The notes below the pieces were generated by a model, which did not search any database, had not been told where the DNA came from, and saw nothing but the letters and a program-made list of their open reading frames with translations. Made by a program: the position numbers and the translations under genes. Shown here one piece after another: positions 31,454 through 40,524 of a stretch of DNA of 40,524 nt. Where the stretch lies: assembly GCA_903923345.1 (NCBI GenBank), contig CAIXXI010000418.1, positions 1-40,524 on the forward strand, in the 5' to 3' direction. Every line of letters begins with the position of its first letter. Position 1 is the stretch's first letter. Origin of the DNA: an uncultured Burkholderiales bacterium (GTDB taxonomy: Bacteria > Pseudomonadota > Gammaproteobacteria > Burkholderiales > Burkholderiaceae_E).

Positions 31454-32767
31454 CTAGGATCCGCGATTCGATCGCGATGCCAGCACATCGGCAACGGTCA
31501 GGAAGGATCCGAAGACCACGATCCTATCATTCTCGTCAGCGCGGCTGCGAGCGAGCGCCAGCCCGGAACGAGGAGATTCACTGCATTCGATCGTGCGGAT
31601 TGCATCCTCGCCGTGTCCGGGTTGAATGCCTGCGGCGCGAAGGCGTTGTGCCACATCCTCGGCTTTGGCTGCCCTGGGACCCTGCAGATCGACGCAAATC
31701 CAGTGGTCAACTCGCTTCCGAAGGTGGGCGATCGTCGCATCGATGTCCTTGTCGGCCAGCATGCCAATCACCGCATAGGTCTCAGGAAAGAATCCCATGT
31801 TGTCCAGATTGGCGGCCAGGTGAGCCGCTGCATGCGGGTTGTGAGCCACATCCAGCACCACGGTCGGTCGACCCGCCAGCACCTGAAAACGACCCGGCAA
31901 TTCGACGCTCGCAAAGCCCTGTCGCACAGCCTGCGCGCTCACTGGCAATGTGTTGCGCAAGGACTCGAGCACTGCCAGCACACCGGACGCATTGAGCAAT
32001 TGATTCGCGCCCCTCAGCGCGGGGTAGGCCAGGCTGTTGCGACGCTGCCCGCGGCCGCCATAACCCCATTGCTGCCGATCACCGGAATAATTGAAATCGC
32101 GCCCAAACAGCCAGAGGTCGGCACCAATCGCCTTCGCATGATTCACAAGCGACTCCGGCGGCACCGGGTCGGTACAGATCGCCGGACGGTTGGGCCGAAA
32201 CACGTGGGCCTTTTCCCATCCAATCTTTTCCCGGGTGTCGCCGAGGTACTCGACATGATCAATGTCAATGCAGGTGACAATCGAGCAATCAGCATCAACC
32301 AGATTGACTGCATCCAGGCGTCCGCCCAGCCCAACTTCCAGGACGACCACATCCAGGGGCGCATGCTGGAACAGCCGCAGAATCGCCAGGGTGGTGAATT
32401 CGAACCAGGTCAGCGGCGTGTCCTGCAGCGCTGCCTCGATCGCTTCGAATTGCGAAACGAGTTGAGCGTCGCTGACCGGCTCGCCATTGAGCCGCGCACG
32501 CTCATTGAAGCGCACCAGATGCGGCGAGGTGTAGCAACCCACCCGGTACCCGCCCGCCAGCAGGATCGACTCGAGCATCGCGCAGGTCGAACCCTTGCCA
32601 TTCGTACCGGCGACCACAATCGAGGTCACTGGCATGTGCAGATCCAGGCGTTCAGCCACCTGGCGGACCCGCTCAAGGCCCAGCTCGATGGCTTTCGGGT
32701 GCAGTCGCTCGATGCGAGCGAGCCAGTCGTCGAGCGAGGCGCTTGTGTTGTCGGCGGTCGAGCTCAG
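31454..32767 (-). CDS. folC: Bifunctional folylpolyglutamate synthase/dihydrofolate synthase, proposed CTG start at 32767
   Basis: [50 protein letters not shown]. Conserved N-terminus [25 protein letters not shown] lies upstream of the ORF-track start (GTG at 32659). Confidence 0.9.
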   Translation of the reverse strand: MSSTADNTSASLDDWLARIERLHPKAIELGLERVRQVAERLDLHMPVTSIVVAGTNGKGSTCAMLESILLAGGYRVGCYTSPHLVRFNERARLNGEPVSDAQLVSQFEAIEAALQDTPLTWFEFTTLAILRLFQHAPLDVVVLEVGLGGRLDAVNLVDADCSIVTCIDIDHVEYLGDTREKIGWEKAHVFRPNRPAICTDPVPPESLVNHAKAIGADLWLFGRDFNYSGDRQQWGYGGRGQRRNSLAYPALRGANQLLNASGVLAVLESLRNTLPVSAQAVRQGFASVELPGRFQVLAGRPTVVLDVAHNPHAAAHLAANLDNMGFFPETYAVIGMLADKDIDATIAHLRKRVDHWICVDLQGPRAAKAEDVAQRLRAAGIQPGHGEDAIRTIECSESPRSGLALARSRADENDRIVVFGSFLTVADVLASRSNRGS

Positions 32768-33642
32768 GCCAGCGCCTCCGACGGCTGTCGAAGCAGCAGC
32801 GCCAGGAGCTGCGCAATCTCATCGCGCATCTGGCGACGATGCACGATCATGTCGATTGCGCCTTTTTCCAGCAGGAACTCGGCACGCTGGAAGCCCTCAG
32901 GCAACACCTCGCGAACCGTCTGTTCAATCACCCGCGGCCCCGCAAACCCGATCAAGGCCCTCGGTTCAGCGATCACCACATCCCCCAGGAAACAGAAGCT
33001 TGCCGAGACCCCACCCATGGTCGGATCGGTCAGCACCGAGAGATAGGGCAGACGGGCATCAGCCAACTGGGTCAGCGCTGCCGTGGTCTTGGCCATCTGC
33101 ATCAAAGACAGCAAGCCTTCCTGCATGCGGGCACCGCCTGAGGCCGCCACCGAGATGAAAGGCACTTTCTGTTCGACTGCAGTCTGTACGCCACGCGCAA
33201 ACCGCTCACCGACCACCGAGCCCATGGAGCCGCCCATGAATTCGAATTCAAAGGCTGCCACGACGACAGGCAGCGAACGGATCGCGCCACCCATCACGAC
33301 CAGAGCATCGGTTTCTCCGGTGGCGTCCATCGCTTCCCGCAGACGATCGGGGTACTTGCGGCTGTCCTTGAATTTCAATGCGTCGACCGGCAGCACTTCC
33401 TGCCCGATCTCGAATCGGCCTTCGGCGTCGAGCAGGGTCTCAATGCGCTCACGCGCACCGATCCTCATGTGGTGCTCGCACTTGGGACAGACATTCAGTG
33501 TGGCTTGCAAGTCGGCGCGATACAGCACCGCATCACAACTCGGGCATTTGACCCAGACGCCCTCGGGAACGGAGCGTCGCCCCTCATCCGTCGAGGCGGC
33601 GCGCTTGATTCGCGGGGGAAGCAGTTTTTCAAGCCAACTCAT
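32764..33642 (-). CDS. accD: Acetyl-CoA carboxylase carboxyltransferase subunit beta
   Basis: Zinc ribbon [56 protein letters not shown]. Confidence 0.98.
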   Translation of the reverse strand: MSWLEKLLPPRIKRAASTDEGRRSVPEGVWVKCPSCDAVLYRADLQATLNVCPKCEHHMRIGARERIETLLDAEGRFEIGQEVLPVDALKFKDSRKYPDRLREAMDATGETDALVVMGGAIRSLPVVVAAFEFEFMGGSMGSVVGERFARGVQTAVEQKVPFISVAASGGARMQEGLLSLMQMAKTTAALTQLADARLPYLSVLTDPTMGGVSASFCFLGDVVIAEPRALIGFAGPRVIEQTVREVLPEGFQRAEFLLEKGAIDMIVHRRQMRDEIAQLLALLLRQPSEALA

Positions 33643-34466
33643 GATTGCATCTCCCTGGCTGCGGGCAATCCCTCATCCATCGCATCACGGATGCCCTTGA
33701 TGAAAGCGCCCGCTTTCTCGACCGCATGCTGCGGGCCGGCTGCATCGATTTCCTGAATCAGTCTCGTCCCGATCACGACCGCGTCTGCACGTGCGGCAAT
33801 GGCCCGGGCGGTTTGGCCATCACGAATACCAAAACCCACTCCGACCGGCAAGCCGGTCGCCTCGCGAATGGCAGGCAGCGCGTCGAGCACCTCGTCCACA
33901 TTGAGGTTACCGGCACCCGTCACGCCCTTGAGCGACACGTAATACACATAACCGCTGGCCAGCTGTCCGACCTGTGCAATGCGCTTCGGCGTTGATGTCG
34001 GTGCCAGCAGGAAGATCGGATCAATCTGCTGCGCCCGAACGATCGATACGAACTCGCCGGCTTCCTCGGGAGGCTGATCGACGACCAGTACACCGTCGAC
34101 GCCCGCGCGGGCAGCCTGCACAGCAAATGACTCGACTCCCATTCGCTCGATCGGGTTCATGTAACCCATCAGCACAACCGGCGTCTGCGCATCGTCACGG
34201 CGGAATTCAGCAACCCATTGCAGCACATCGACCAGGCCGACGCCCAGCGCCAGAGCCGACTCGCTGGACCGTTGAATCACCGGACCGTCAGCCATCGGAT
34301 CTGAAAACGGCACGCCGAGTTCGATCACGTCAGCACCGTTTCGGGCCAGCGCATGCATCAGCGGCACCGCCAGCTCACGGTTCGGATGCCCGGCCGTGAA
34401 ATACGGGATCAGCGCCTTGCGGCCGGTCTGACGCAATGTATTGAAGGTCGCTTGGATTCGGCTCAT
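33639..34466 (-). CDS. trpA: Tryptophan synthase alpha subunit
   Basis: [51 protein letters not shown]. Start taken as ATG 34466. Confidence 0.97.
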   Translation of the reverse strand: MSRIQATFNTLRQTGRKALIPYFTAGHPNRELAVPLMHALARNGADVIELGVPFSDPMADGPVIQRSSESALALGVGLVDVLQWVAEFRRDDAQTPVVLMGYMNPIERMGVESFAVQAARAGVDGVLVVDQPPEEAGEFVSIVRAQQIDPIFLLAPTSTPKRIAQVGQLASGYVYYVSLKGVTGAGNLNVDEVLDALPAIREATGLPVGVGFGIRDGQTARAIAARADAVVIGTRLIQEIDAAGPQHAVEKAGAFIKGIRDAMDEGLPAAREMQS

Positions 34467-34476
34467 GGCGGGCAAC

Positions 34477-35676
34477 TCAGATCTTCAGGCCACCGGCCTG
34501 CGCAACCGTGTGCATGTCCTTGTCGCCACGCCCGGAGAGGTTGACCAGGATGATCTTGTCGCGAGGCAGCGTCGGCGCAAGCTGTGCCGCATAGGCCAGC
34601 GCGTGGCTGGTCTCGAGTGCGGGGATGATCCCCTCGATGCGGCAGCAGTCATGAAAGGCTGCCAAGGTCTGCGCATCGTTGATCGCAACATAGGACGCAC
34701 GCCCTGAGTCCTTGAGCCAGGCATGCTCGGGACCGACCCCGGGATAGTCCAGACCCGCAGACACCGAGTGCGTGTCGATGATCTGGCCGTTTTGATCCTG
34801 CAGCAGATAGGTACGGTTGCCGTGCAGCACGCCCGGAGTTCCCGCCGACAGGGAGGCAGCATGCCGACCGGAGTCGAGCCCCTCGCCGGCCGCCTCGACA
34901 CCCACCAGCTTCACGTCCTCATAGGGAATGTAGGGATGGAAGATCCCGATTGCATTCGAGCCCCCGCCCACGCAGGCCAGCACATAATCCGGCTGACGCC
35001 CAACGCGCTCGGGCATCTGCCAGAGACATTCCTGACCGACCACGGCGTTGAAGTCCCGAACCATCATCGGGTAAGGATGGGGGCCGGCGACCGTGCCGAT
35101 GATGTAGAAGGTGTCCTCGACGTTGGTGACCCAATCACGCATTGCTTCGTTGAGCGCGTCCTTCAGGGTCTTGCTGCCCGACTCGACCGGGACCACTTCA
35201 GCACCGAGCAAACGCATGCGATAGACGTTTTGCGCCTGACGCTCGACGTCGGTGATGCCCATGTAGACCACACACTTCATGCCAAAGCGGGCAGCGACGG
35301 TTGCGGTTGCCACACCGTGCTGGCCCGCGCCGGTCTCGGCGATCACCCGGGGCTTGCCCATGCGTTTGGCCAGCAATGCCTGGCCAATGGTGTTGTTGAC
35401 CTTGTGCGCGCCGGTGTGGTTGAGGTCTTCACGCTTGAAGTAGATCTGGGCCCCGCCGAGTTGCTGTGACCAGCGCTTGGCATGGTAGATCGGGCTGGGG
35501 CGACCGACGAAATGCTTGAGTTCGTCTTTGAATTCAGCGATGAATTCGGGATCGACGCGATACCGTGCATAGGCCTGGCGAAGGTCCTCCAGGGCATGCA
35601 TCAGGGTCTCTGATACGAAGGTTCCGCCGTAGGGCCCGAAATGGCCCTGAGCATCAGGTAAGTCGTAAGGTTTCAT
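34477..35676 (-). CDS. trpB: Tryptophan synthase beta subunit
   Basis: [47 protein letters not shown]. Confidence 0.98.
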   Translation of the reverse strand: MKPYDLPDAQGHFGPYGGTFVSETLMHALEDLRQAYARYRVDPEFIAEFKDELKHFVGRPSPIYHAKRWSQQLGGAQIYFKREDLNHTGAHKVNNTIGQALLAKRMGKPRVIAETGAGQHGVATATVAARFGMKCVVYMGITDVERQAQNVYRMRLLGAEVVPVESGSKTLKDALNEAMRDWVTNVEDTFYIIGTVAGPHPYPMMVRDFNAVVGQECLWQMPERVGRQPDYVLACVGGGSNAIGIFHPYIPYEDVKLVGVEAAGEGLDSGRHAASLSAGTPGVLHGNRTYLLQDQNGQIIDTHSVSAGLDYPGVGPEHAWLKDSGRASYVAINDAQTLAAFHDCCRIEGIIPALETSHALAYAAQLAPTLPRDKIILVNLSGRGDKDMHTVAQAGGLKI

Positions 35677-36317
35677 ATTAGGCCTGCGTCGGCTGCGATG
35701 ACGGCGGACACGAACCGCTCCATCTTCGCTGGGTCTTTTTCTCGTGGGTTTACGCCCTGAATGCCGCTTGAAACATCGACTGCAAAGGGCTTGACGTCTA
35801 CAACAGCCCGACCCACCGTCGTGCTGTCGAGTCCACCGGACAGGATGATCCGCGAAGGCATTGCCGGCGGAATCCAGGACCAGTCGAAGGTCTTACCGCT
35901 GCCGCCAAAAGACTCGCTGAACGAATCAAGCAGCACACATTCGGCCTTTTCAAATGAACCGGCCAATGATAACAAATCGGTCTGCTCCCGCATGCGAATC
36001 GCCTTCCACCAGGGGCGGCCCGCCCAGCCGGCCAGCTCCATTGACGTCTGCGGCGTTTCGTCGCCATGCAACTGAAGCACATCGAGCCCGACTTCATGCG
36101 TCGCGCGGGCGACGGTCTGTGCGGATGCATCGACGAACAAGCCGACGGCTCGAACGAATGAAGGCAGGCGTCGACGCAGGTTTGCGGCGTCCTGCAGGCT
36201 GAGGGCGCGCGGGCTTTTCGGATAAAACACGAAGCCGATCGCATCGACACCGAGTGCCACGGCGGTATCCACGTCCTGAGCCCTGACCAGGCCACAGAAC
36301 TTGATCCGGGTACGCAT
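35673..36317 (-). CDS. trpF: Phosphoribosylanthranilate isomerase
   Basis: [62 protein letters not shown]. Confidence 0.96.
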   Translation of the reverse strand: MRTRIKFCGLVRAQDVDTAVALGVDAIGFVFYPKSPRALSLQDAANLRRRLPSFVRAVGLFVDASAQTVARATHEVGLDVLQLHGDETPQTSMELAGWAGRPWWKAIRMREQTDLLSLAGSFEKAECVLLDSFSESFGGSGKTFDWSWIPPAMPSRIILSGGLDSTTVGRAVVDVKPFAVDVSSGIQGVNPREKDPAKMERFVSAVIAADAGLI

Positions 36318-36321
36318 GAGA

Positions 36322-37164
36322 TCAATCCTCCCTCTTGATGGTCCACTCGCCATCCAGGTCCGTCCCAACGCTCGGCTGAGGGGGGCTGGGTGAAAGAGGG
36401 TCGAGGATAGCTGTCGGTACGCCGTGCAGCGCCTCATATCCCACACTCGCAAAATAGAGACCGGCGGCCGAATACGTGGGTGCAGCCAATTCACGGCGGC
36501 GGGCCAGCAGCAGTTCAGCCAGCCAGGTGGCCGGCTTGCGACCGATGCCCACCTCGACCAGCGAGCCAACGATGTTGCGAACCATGTGATGCAAAAAGGC
36601 GTTCGCCGTGATCGTCAGCTCGATGAAATCGCCCCGCTGATCCAGACCGATCGACTCCACGCAGCGCACCGGACTCGCGGCCTGGCATTGAGACGACCTG
36701 AAAGCAGAGAAGTCATGTTCGCCCAGCAGGCTGGCTGCAGCCTCACGCATCGGCCCGATGGCGATCGGTCGAAACGCCCAGCCAGCACGGGTTCGCCACA
36801 GTGGGTGCGGCACCGCCGCGCAATAAATCAGATAACGGTAGGTGCGGGATCGGGCGCTGAACCGGGCATGAAAATCGTCCGAGACCGGCACGGCCCATTG
36901 CACGGTCACTCGATCCGGCAAGCGGGCGTTCGTGCCGCGGACCCAGGCATTCAGCGGTCGATTGGCGGTGGTGTCAAAGTGAACGACCTGAGCCAGGGCA
37001 TGCACCCCGGCATCGGTGCGACCGGCACAGACCGTGGCGACCGTGTGACCGGCCAGAGCAGTCAATGAGGCTTCGAGAAGGTCCTGAATCGCCTGACCAC
37101 CGGGTTGGGTTTGCCAGCCCGGATAGCCACTGCCGTCGTACGCAATCCCAAGCGCAATTCTCAA
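36322..37164 (-). CDS. truA: tRNA pseudouridine(38-40) synthase
   Basis: ALGIAYDGSGYPGWQTQPGGQAIQDLLEASL, CAGRTDAGVHALAQVVHFDT. Confidence 0.97.
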   Translation of the reverse strand: MRIALGIAYDGSGYPGWQTQPGGQAIQDLLEASLTALAGHTVATVCAGRTDAGVHALAQVVHFDTTANRPLNAWVRGTNARLPDRVTVQWAVPVSDDFHARFSARSRTYRYLIYCAAVPHPLWRTRAGWAFRPIAIGPMREAAASLLGEHDFSAFRSSQCQAASPVRCVESIGLDQRGDFIELTITANAFLHHMVRNIVGSLVEVGIGRKPATWLAELLLARRRELAAPTYSAAGLYFASVGYEALHGVPTAILDPLSPSPPQPSVGTDLDGEWTIKRED

Positions 37165-37194
37165 GCCAGCACCGGATCAGTGGGCCCGATCACC

Positions 37195-37223
37195 GGCCGC
37201 TGCGTCGCGTGACGCAAGCGGCC
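37195..37223 (-). terminator. Hairpin between fimV stop and truA (possible terminator/attenuator, no T-tract)
   Basis: GGCCGCTGCGTC-GCGT-GACGCAAGCGGCC on + strand; 12-bp stem with a single-base bulge. Confidence 0.45.
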
Positions 37224-37230
37224 CCTGTTA

Positions 37231-39951
37231 TCAGGCAATCCTGCTCAGCAGCGTACGGGCCTTTTGCTGCTGTCCGGCGTCGCCGCCGCTGATGACTTCC
37301 TGCAGCAGTTCACGCGCACCCTCTTTGTCACCGATCTCGTCATAAGCCAATGCAAGATCCAGCTTGGTCGACATTTCCTGCCAGCGCGGCGTGCTGGTCG
37401 CTGCGAATTCGGGCGCATCGTCTGCCACGGCAACCGACTCAAGGTCGAGGTCCAGGTCGTGCAGGCCCAGATCAGATCGCTCAGCCCGAGAGGCAGTTGC
37501 AGGTGCGTCCACAATCTCGGCAAGGTCCAGGTCGAAGCCCAGCGAATCCGGCTGCAGCGCGGCATCACTTGACATCGGCGCAGCCAGCGACGGTTCGAAG
37601 GCAACAGCCTGCATGGATGCGATGTCGACTGCCTTCTGAGGCTCATCGAGATCCAGATCGAAATCGAGGCTGGGCATGTCGATCGGCTGGGCTGTCCGCT
37701 CAGCCACGGGTTCGGGTGCCACGGCTTCGATCGGCTCGGGCTCCACGGCTGCGATCGGCTCTGGCGAGAAGCGCTGCGCGTCGGCATCAAGCGAGGCTTG
37801 CGACTCCAGGTCAGGGAAATCGAATTCATCGGGCGAGGCTTCGTTCGCAGTCGGAGCGGCGAGATCCAGGCGGTCCGCCAGCGACGAAACCGCATCGAAA
37901 GACGTGCCCGCTGCCGCACCGCCGTAAAGCGGGTTGATCGGGTCGATCGACAGACCCAGCGCTGCGGCCTTGTCCCACTCCTCGCCCTGCCCACCCGTCA
38001 TCTCGTGCATGTCTGTTGCCAGCGCACCGAATGCCTCGACATCATTGCGCGATGCGTAAATCTGCATCAGCTTGAGACGAATCGGCTGCCTGGTCGGCTG
38101 TCTGAGCAGTGCTTCCCGAAGGATGTCCTGCGCCTGCGCCTCACGACCGTAGGCGATATAGACATCCGCCTCGGCAATCGGGTCGACTTCAGTGGCCTGC
38201 GGTTCGGCCTGTGTTGCCGTGATCGAGGAGAAGCCACTGTGGTTTGTATCGACGCTCTGGCCGCCTGTCGCGCCGAACAAGGAATTGGATGCAAAGGCGT
38301 CAGCAGCGATCAGACTGTCTTCGAACTTCTCGACCTTGCGGCGACGACGCATTGCGTACATCGCATAGCCCAAGCCGAGTGCGGCCACACCACCGATTCC
38401 GGGCAGCAGCAGCGGGTTGTCGAGCAGGTCGTCGAGCAGGCTGGCCTCCGCAACCGGTGCGGCAGGTGAGGCAGGTGAGGCAGGTGCAGGAGGTGCAGCG
38501 GGTACGGCAGGTGTGGCAGGCGCAGCCTGGCTTGCCTGCGGCGTTTCGGCCGTCTTTTCGGCCGGCACTTCGGCGGCAGCGACCACTGGCGCCTCTGCTT
38601 TAGGCTCGGTGGCGGTCGAGGGCTCGGATGCGGGTGCGACCTGCGGCGGCGGCGAAGGAAGCTGAGGTGCCTGAGCCTGAGGTGCGGGGCTGGCCTCTCC
38701 AACCGTACCGGCAACCGGCTTTTGCCCGGCTCGGGTTTCTTCGAGCTGCCGCTGGACGTCGGCCATTGCGCGGTTGCGCAGCTCGAGCATCTTCTTCAGG
38801 TCATCGACGTTCTTTTCGAGGTCTGCAATTCGGGAGTTGGCTTCCTTCAGGGCTGCGTCCCGAGCGACGGATTGCTCCGCGCCGCTGCCAGCCTGAGAGC
38901 CCACTGCCGAGCCATTCGTGCCAGCCAGGCCCGGCTTGGACAGCCGCAGCCGGTCTCCAGACTCGCCAACCGCCCGATCTTCAACTCGCCCGGTCACCGC
39001 GCCACTGGCGGTCTGACCTGCCCTGGGCGTATCGACTCGCGTCGCGGCCTCGGCCAGCTTGCGACGATAGGCCGCGAAATCGGTACTCTGAATCCGGACT
39101 TCCTGGCTTGCTTCGGCAGCACCGATCGAGGCCATCGACTCAGCGCTGGGGATGCTCAGTTGCGAGCCCTGACGCACCAGGTTCAAATTTCCAAGGAAGG
39201 CCGACGGATTGGCCCGATAAATGGCGATCATGCTCTGCTCGAGGCTGACGCCGTCCGGTCTGACATTGGCGGCAATCCGACCCAGCGTGTCACCTTGGCG
39301 AACGGTGACCGCACCCGGCGAACCGGCGTCGGATACAAGGGCCTTCGGCGGCGCGGCGGCGGCGGGATCGCGCTCAGGTGCAGCACGCCGACTCGGCGCT
39401 GCCGCTCTGGCCGGACGCGCCGCGGGCGACGCAGCCGCCGCCAGCGGCGGCGCTACAACCGGGGCTTGCGCATCGGCGCTTGCACGCGCATCCCGCATCT
39501 GCGGCGGATCCAGCAGCACGGTGTATTCGCGAACCAGTTTGCCAGTGGCCCAGTTCAGCTCAAGCAGGAGATCGACAAAAGGCTCGTTGATCGGCTGGTT
39601 CGAATTGATCTTGATGAAGGTCCGACCCGCTCTCGGTTCCACCGTGAAGCGCAGCCCACCCAGCGCCGGGTTGTACTCCAGCCCGGCCTGCCGGAAGGCA
39701 TCAGCCGGAGCCAACCGGGCGGACAAGGACTGCGACTCCTCAGCCGTGAGTGAGGTCACCTCAACCTCACCCCGGAATGGCTGGCCCAGTGCGGATTGAA
39801 CGGTCAGGCGGCCCAGCCCTGCAGCATCAACCGGCCCCGACGCCGTCGCCAGGGCCATCCAGACGGCCAGCGCAAGCGCCGACGGGATGGAAGGAAGCCC
39901 GGCAGGGCGGCTGAAACGGGTCTTACGAAGACTCGAAACCGGTTGATTCAC
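37231..39951 (-). CDS. fimV: FimV/HubP-type pole-associated protein
   Basis: 906 aa: GLGRLTVQSALGQPFRGEVEV, LysM-like VTVRQGDTLGRIAANVRPDGVSLEQSMIAIYRANPSAF, coiled coil, Pro/Ala-rich linker, C-terminal FimV domain (TKLDLALAYDEIGDKEGARELLQEVI). Confidence 0.95.
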   Translation of the reverse strand: MNQPVSSLRKTRFSRPAGLPSIPSALALAVWMALATASGPVDAAGLGRLTVQSALGQPFRGEVEVTSLTAEESQSLSARLAPADAFRQAGLEYNPALGGLRFTVEPRAGRTFIKINSNQPINEPFVDLLLELNWATGKLVREYTVLLDPPQMRDARASADAQAPVVAPPLAAAASPAARPARAAAPSRRAAPERDPAAAAPPKALVSDAGSPGAVTVRQGDTLGRIAANVRPDGVSLEQSMIAIYRANPSAFLGNLNLVRQGSQLSIPSAESMASIGAAEASQEVRIQSTDFAAYRRKLAEAATRVDTPRAGQTASGAVTGRVEDRAVGESGDRLRLSKPGLAGTNGSAVGSQAGSGAEQSVARDAALKEANSRIADLEKNVDDLKKMLELRNRAMADVQRQLEETRAGQKPVAGTVGEASPAPQAQAPQLPSPPPQVAPASEPSTATEPKAEAPVVAAAEVPAEKTAETPQASQAAPATPAVPAAPPAPASPASPAAPVAEASLLDDLLDNPLLLPGIGGVAALGLGYAMYAMRRRRKVEKFEDSLIAADAFASNSLFGATGGQSVDTNHSGFSSITATQAEPQATEVDPIAEADVYIAYGREAQAQDILREALLRQPTRQPIRLKLMQIYASRNDVEAFGALATDMHEMTGGQGEEWDKAAALGLSIDPINPLYGGAAAGTSFDAVSSLADRLDLAAPTANEASPDEFDFPDLESQASLDADAQRFSPEPIAAVEPEPIEAVAPEPVAERTAQPIDMPSLDFDLDLDEPQKAVDIASMQAVAFEPSLAAPMSSDAALQPDSLGFDLDLAEIVDAPATASRAERSDLGLHDLDLDLESVAVADDAPEFAATSTPRWQEMSTKLDLALAYDEIGDKEGARELLQEVISGGDAGQQQKARTLLSRIA
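38462..38525 (-). repeat. Degenerate short repeat (GCAGGTGNN) encoding Pro/Ala-rich linker of FimV
   Basis: GGCAGGTGAGGCAGGTGAGGCAGGTGCAGGAGGTGCAGCGGGTACGGCAGGTGTGGCAGG; encodes PATPAVPAAPPAPASPASPAAP. Confidence 0.7.
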
Positions 39952-40043
39952 GGCATTCTCCGGTTGATAACTGGCTGTTTATATCGCAACATCAATTACT
40001 TAAGCAAACATTCTCAAGAAGAGTGTGTTGTATCGATGATGTG

Positions 40044-40524
40044 TCAACGCGACAGGATGATTCGCAGAATTCGGCGCAGTGGCTCCGCCGCCCCCCACAA
40101 AAGCTGATCGCCCACAGTGAAGGCGCCGATGTACTCCGGCCCCATCGCCAGGCGATGAACACGACCCACAGGCACCTTCAGGGTGCCGGTGACCGCAGCC
40201 GGCGACAGCCGCCTTTCGGTGGCCTCACGCTCATTCGGGATCACCTCGACCCAGTCATTGCCGCTTGCCAGAATCGATTCAACCTCTTCGGTCGGGATGG
40301 CTGAGCGCAGCTTGATGGTCAGGCCCTGACTGTGACAGCGCATTGCGCCGATTCGAACACACAGCCCGTCGATGGGAATGCTTCCGGGTGAGCGGAACGC
40401 CGGTTTGCCGAGGATCTTGTTGCACTCGGCCCCGCCCTTCCACTCTTCCATGCTCTGGCCGTTCTCGACCGGCACATCAATCCAGGGAATCAGGCTGCCC
40501 GCCAGAGGCACACCCCTGAAATGC
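40044..40524 (-). CDS. asd: Aspartate-semialdehyde dehydrogenase, C-terminal part (5' end beyond window)
   Basis: [33 protein letters not shown]...[24 protein letters not shown]; upstream of fimV in the usual beta/gammaproteobacterial order. Confidence 0.95.
   Translation of the reverse strand, partial: HFRGVPLAGSLIPWIDVPVENGQSMEEWKGGAECNKILGKPAFRSPGSIPIDGLCVRIGAMRCHSQGLTIKLRSAIPTEEVESILASGNDWVEVIPNEREATERRLSPAAVTGTLKVPVGRVHRLAMGPEYIGAFTVGDQLLWGAAEPLRRILRIILSR

Noticed and set aside
30401-33046. 881-aa plus-strand ORF antisense to dedD and folC, including an (LRLAR)n repeat
   Set aside because: Same codon-aligned antisense artefact; the repeat is the complement of the ESGKA minisatellite.

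Overview
The window is about 40.5 kb of GC-rich bacterial chromosome. Gene content and synteny look betaproteobacterial, probably Burkholderiales-like; this is inferred from gene order (asd-fimV-truA-trpFBA-accD-folC-dedD-cvpA-purF-metZ and pyrG-kdsA-eno-ftsB). Most of it is core metabolism. I saw no rRNA, tRNA, CRISPR, phage or IS element. The most distinctive content is an SOS mutagenesis module split in two: lexA-imuA-imuB (11.3-14.4 kb) and dnaE2 (23.2-26.5 kb). Each half has its own near-perfect LexA operator, and about 8.8 kb of unrelated genes lie between them. Other points worth a look: an apparent CTG start for folC that overlaps the accD stop codon with an ideal Shine-Dalgarno, a 6 x 15-bp in-frame minisatellite in the SPOR/dedD-like gene, a stand-alone VWA membrane protein, a small cysteine-containing secreted protein of unknown function, and a cupin gene divergent from dnaE2 across a LexA box. 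I found no convincing wholly new system. All family calls are from reading the translations; no database search was run.
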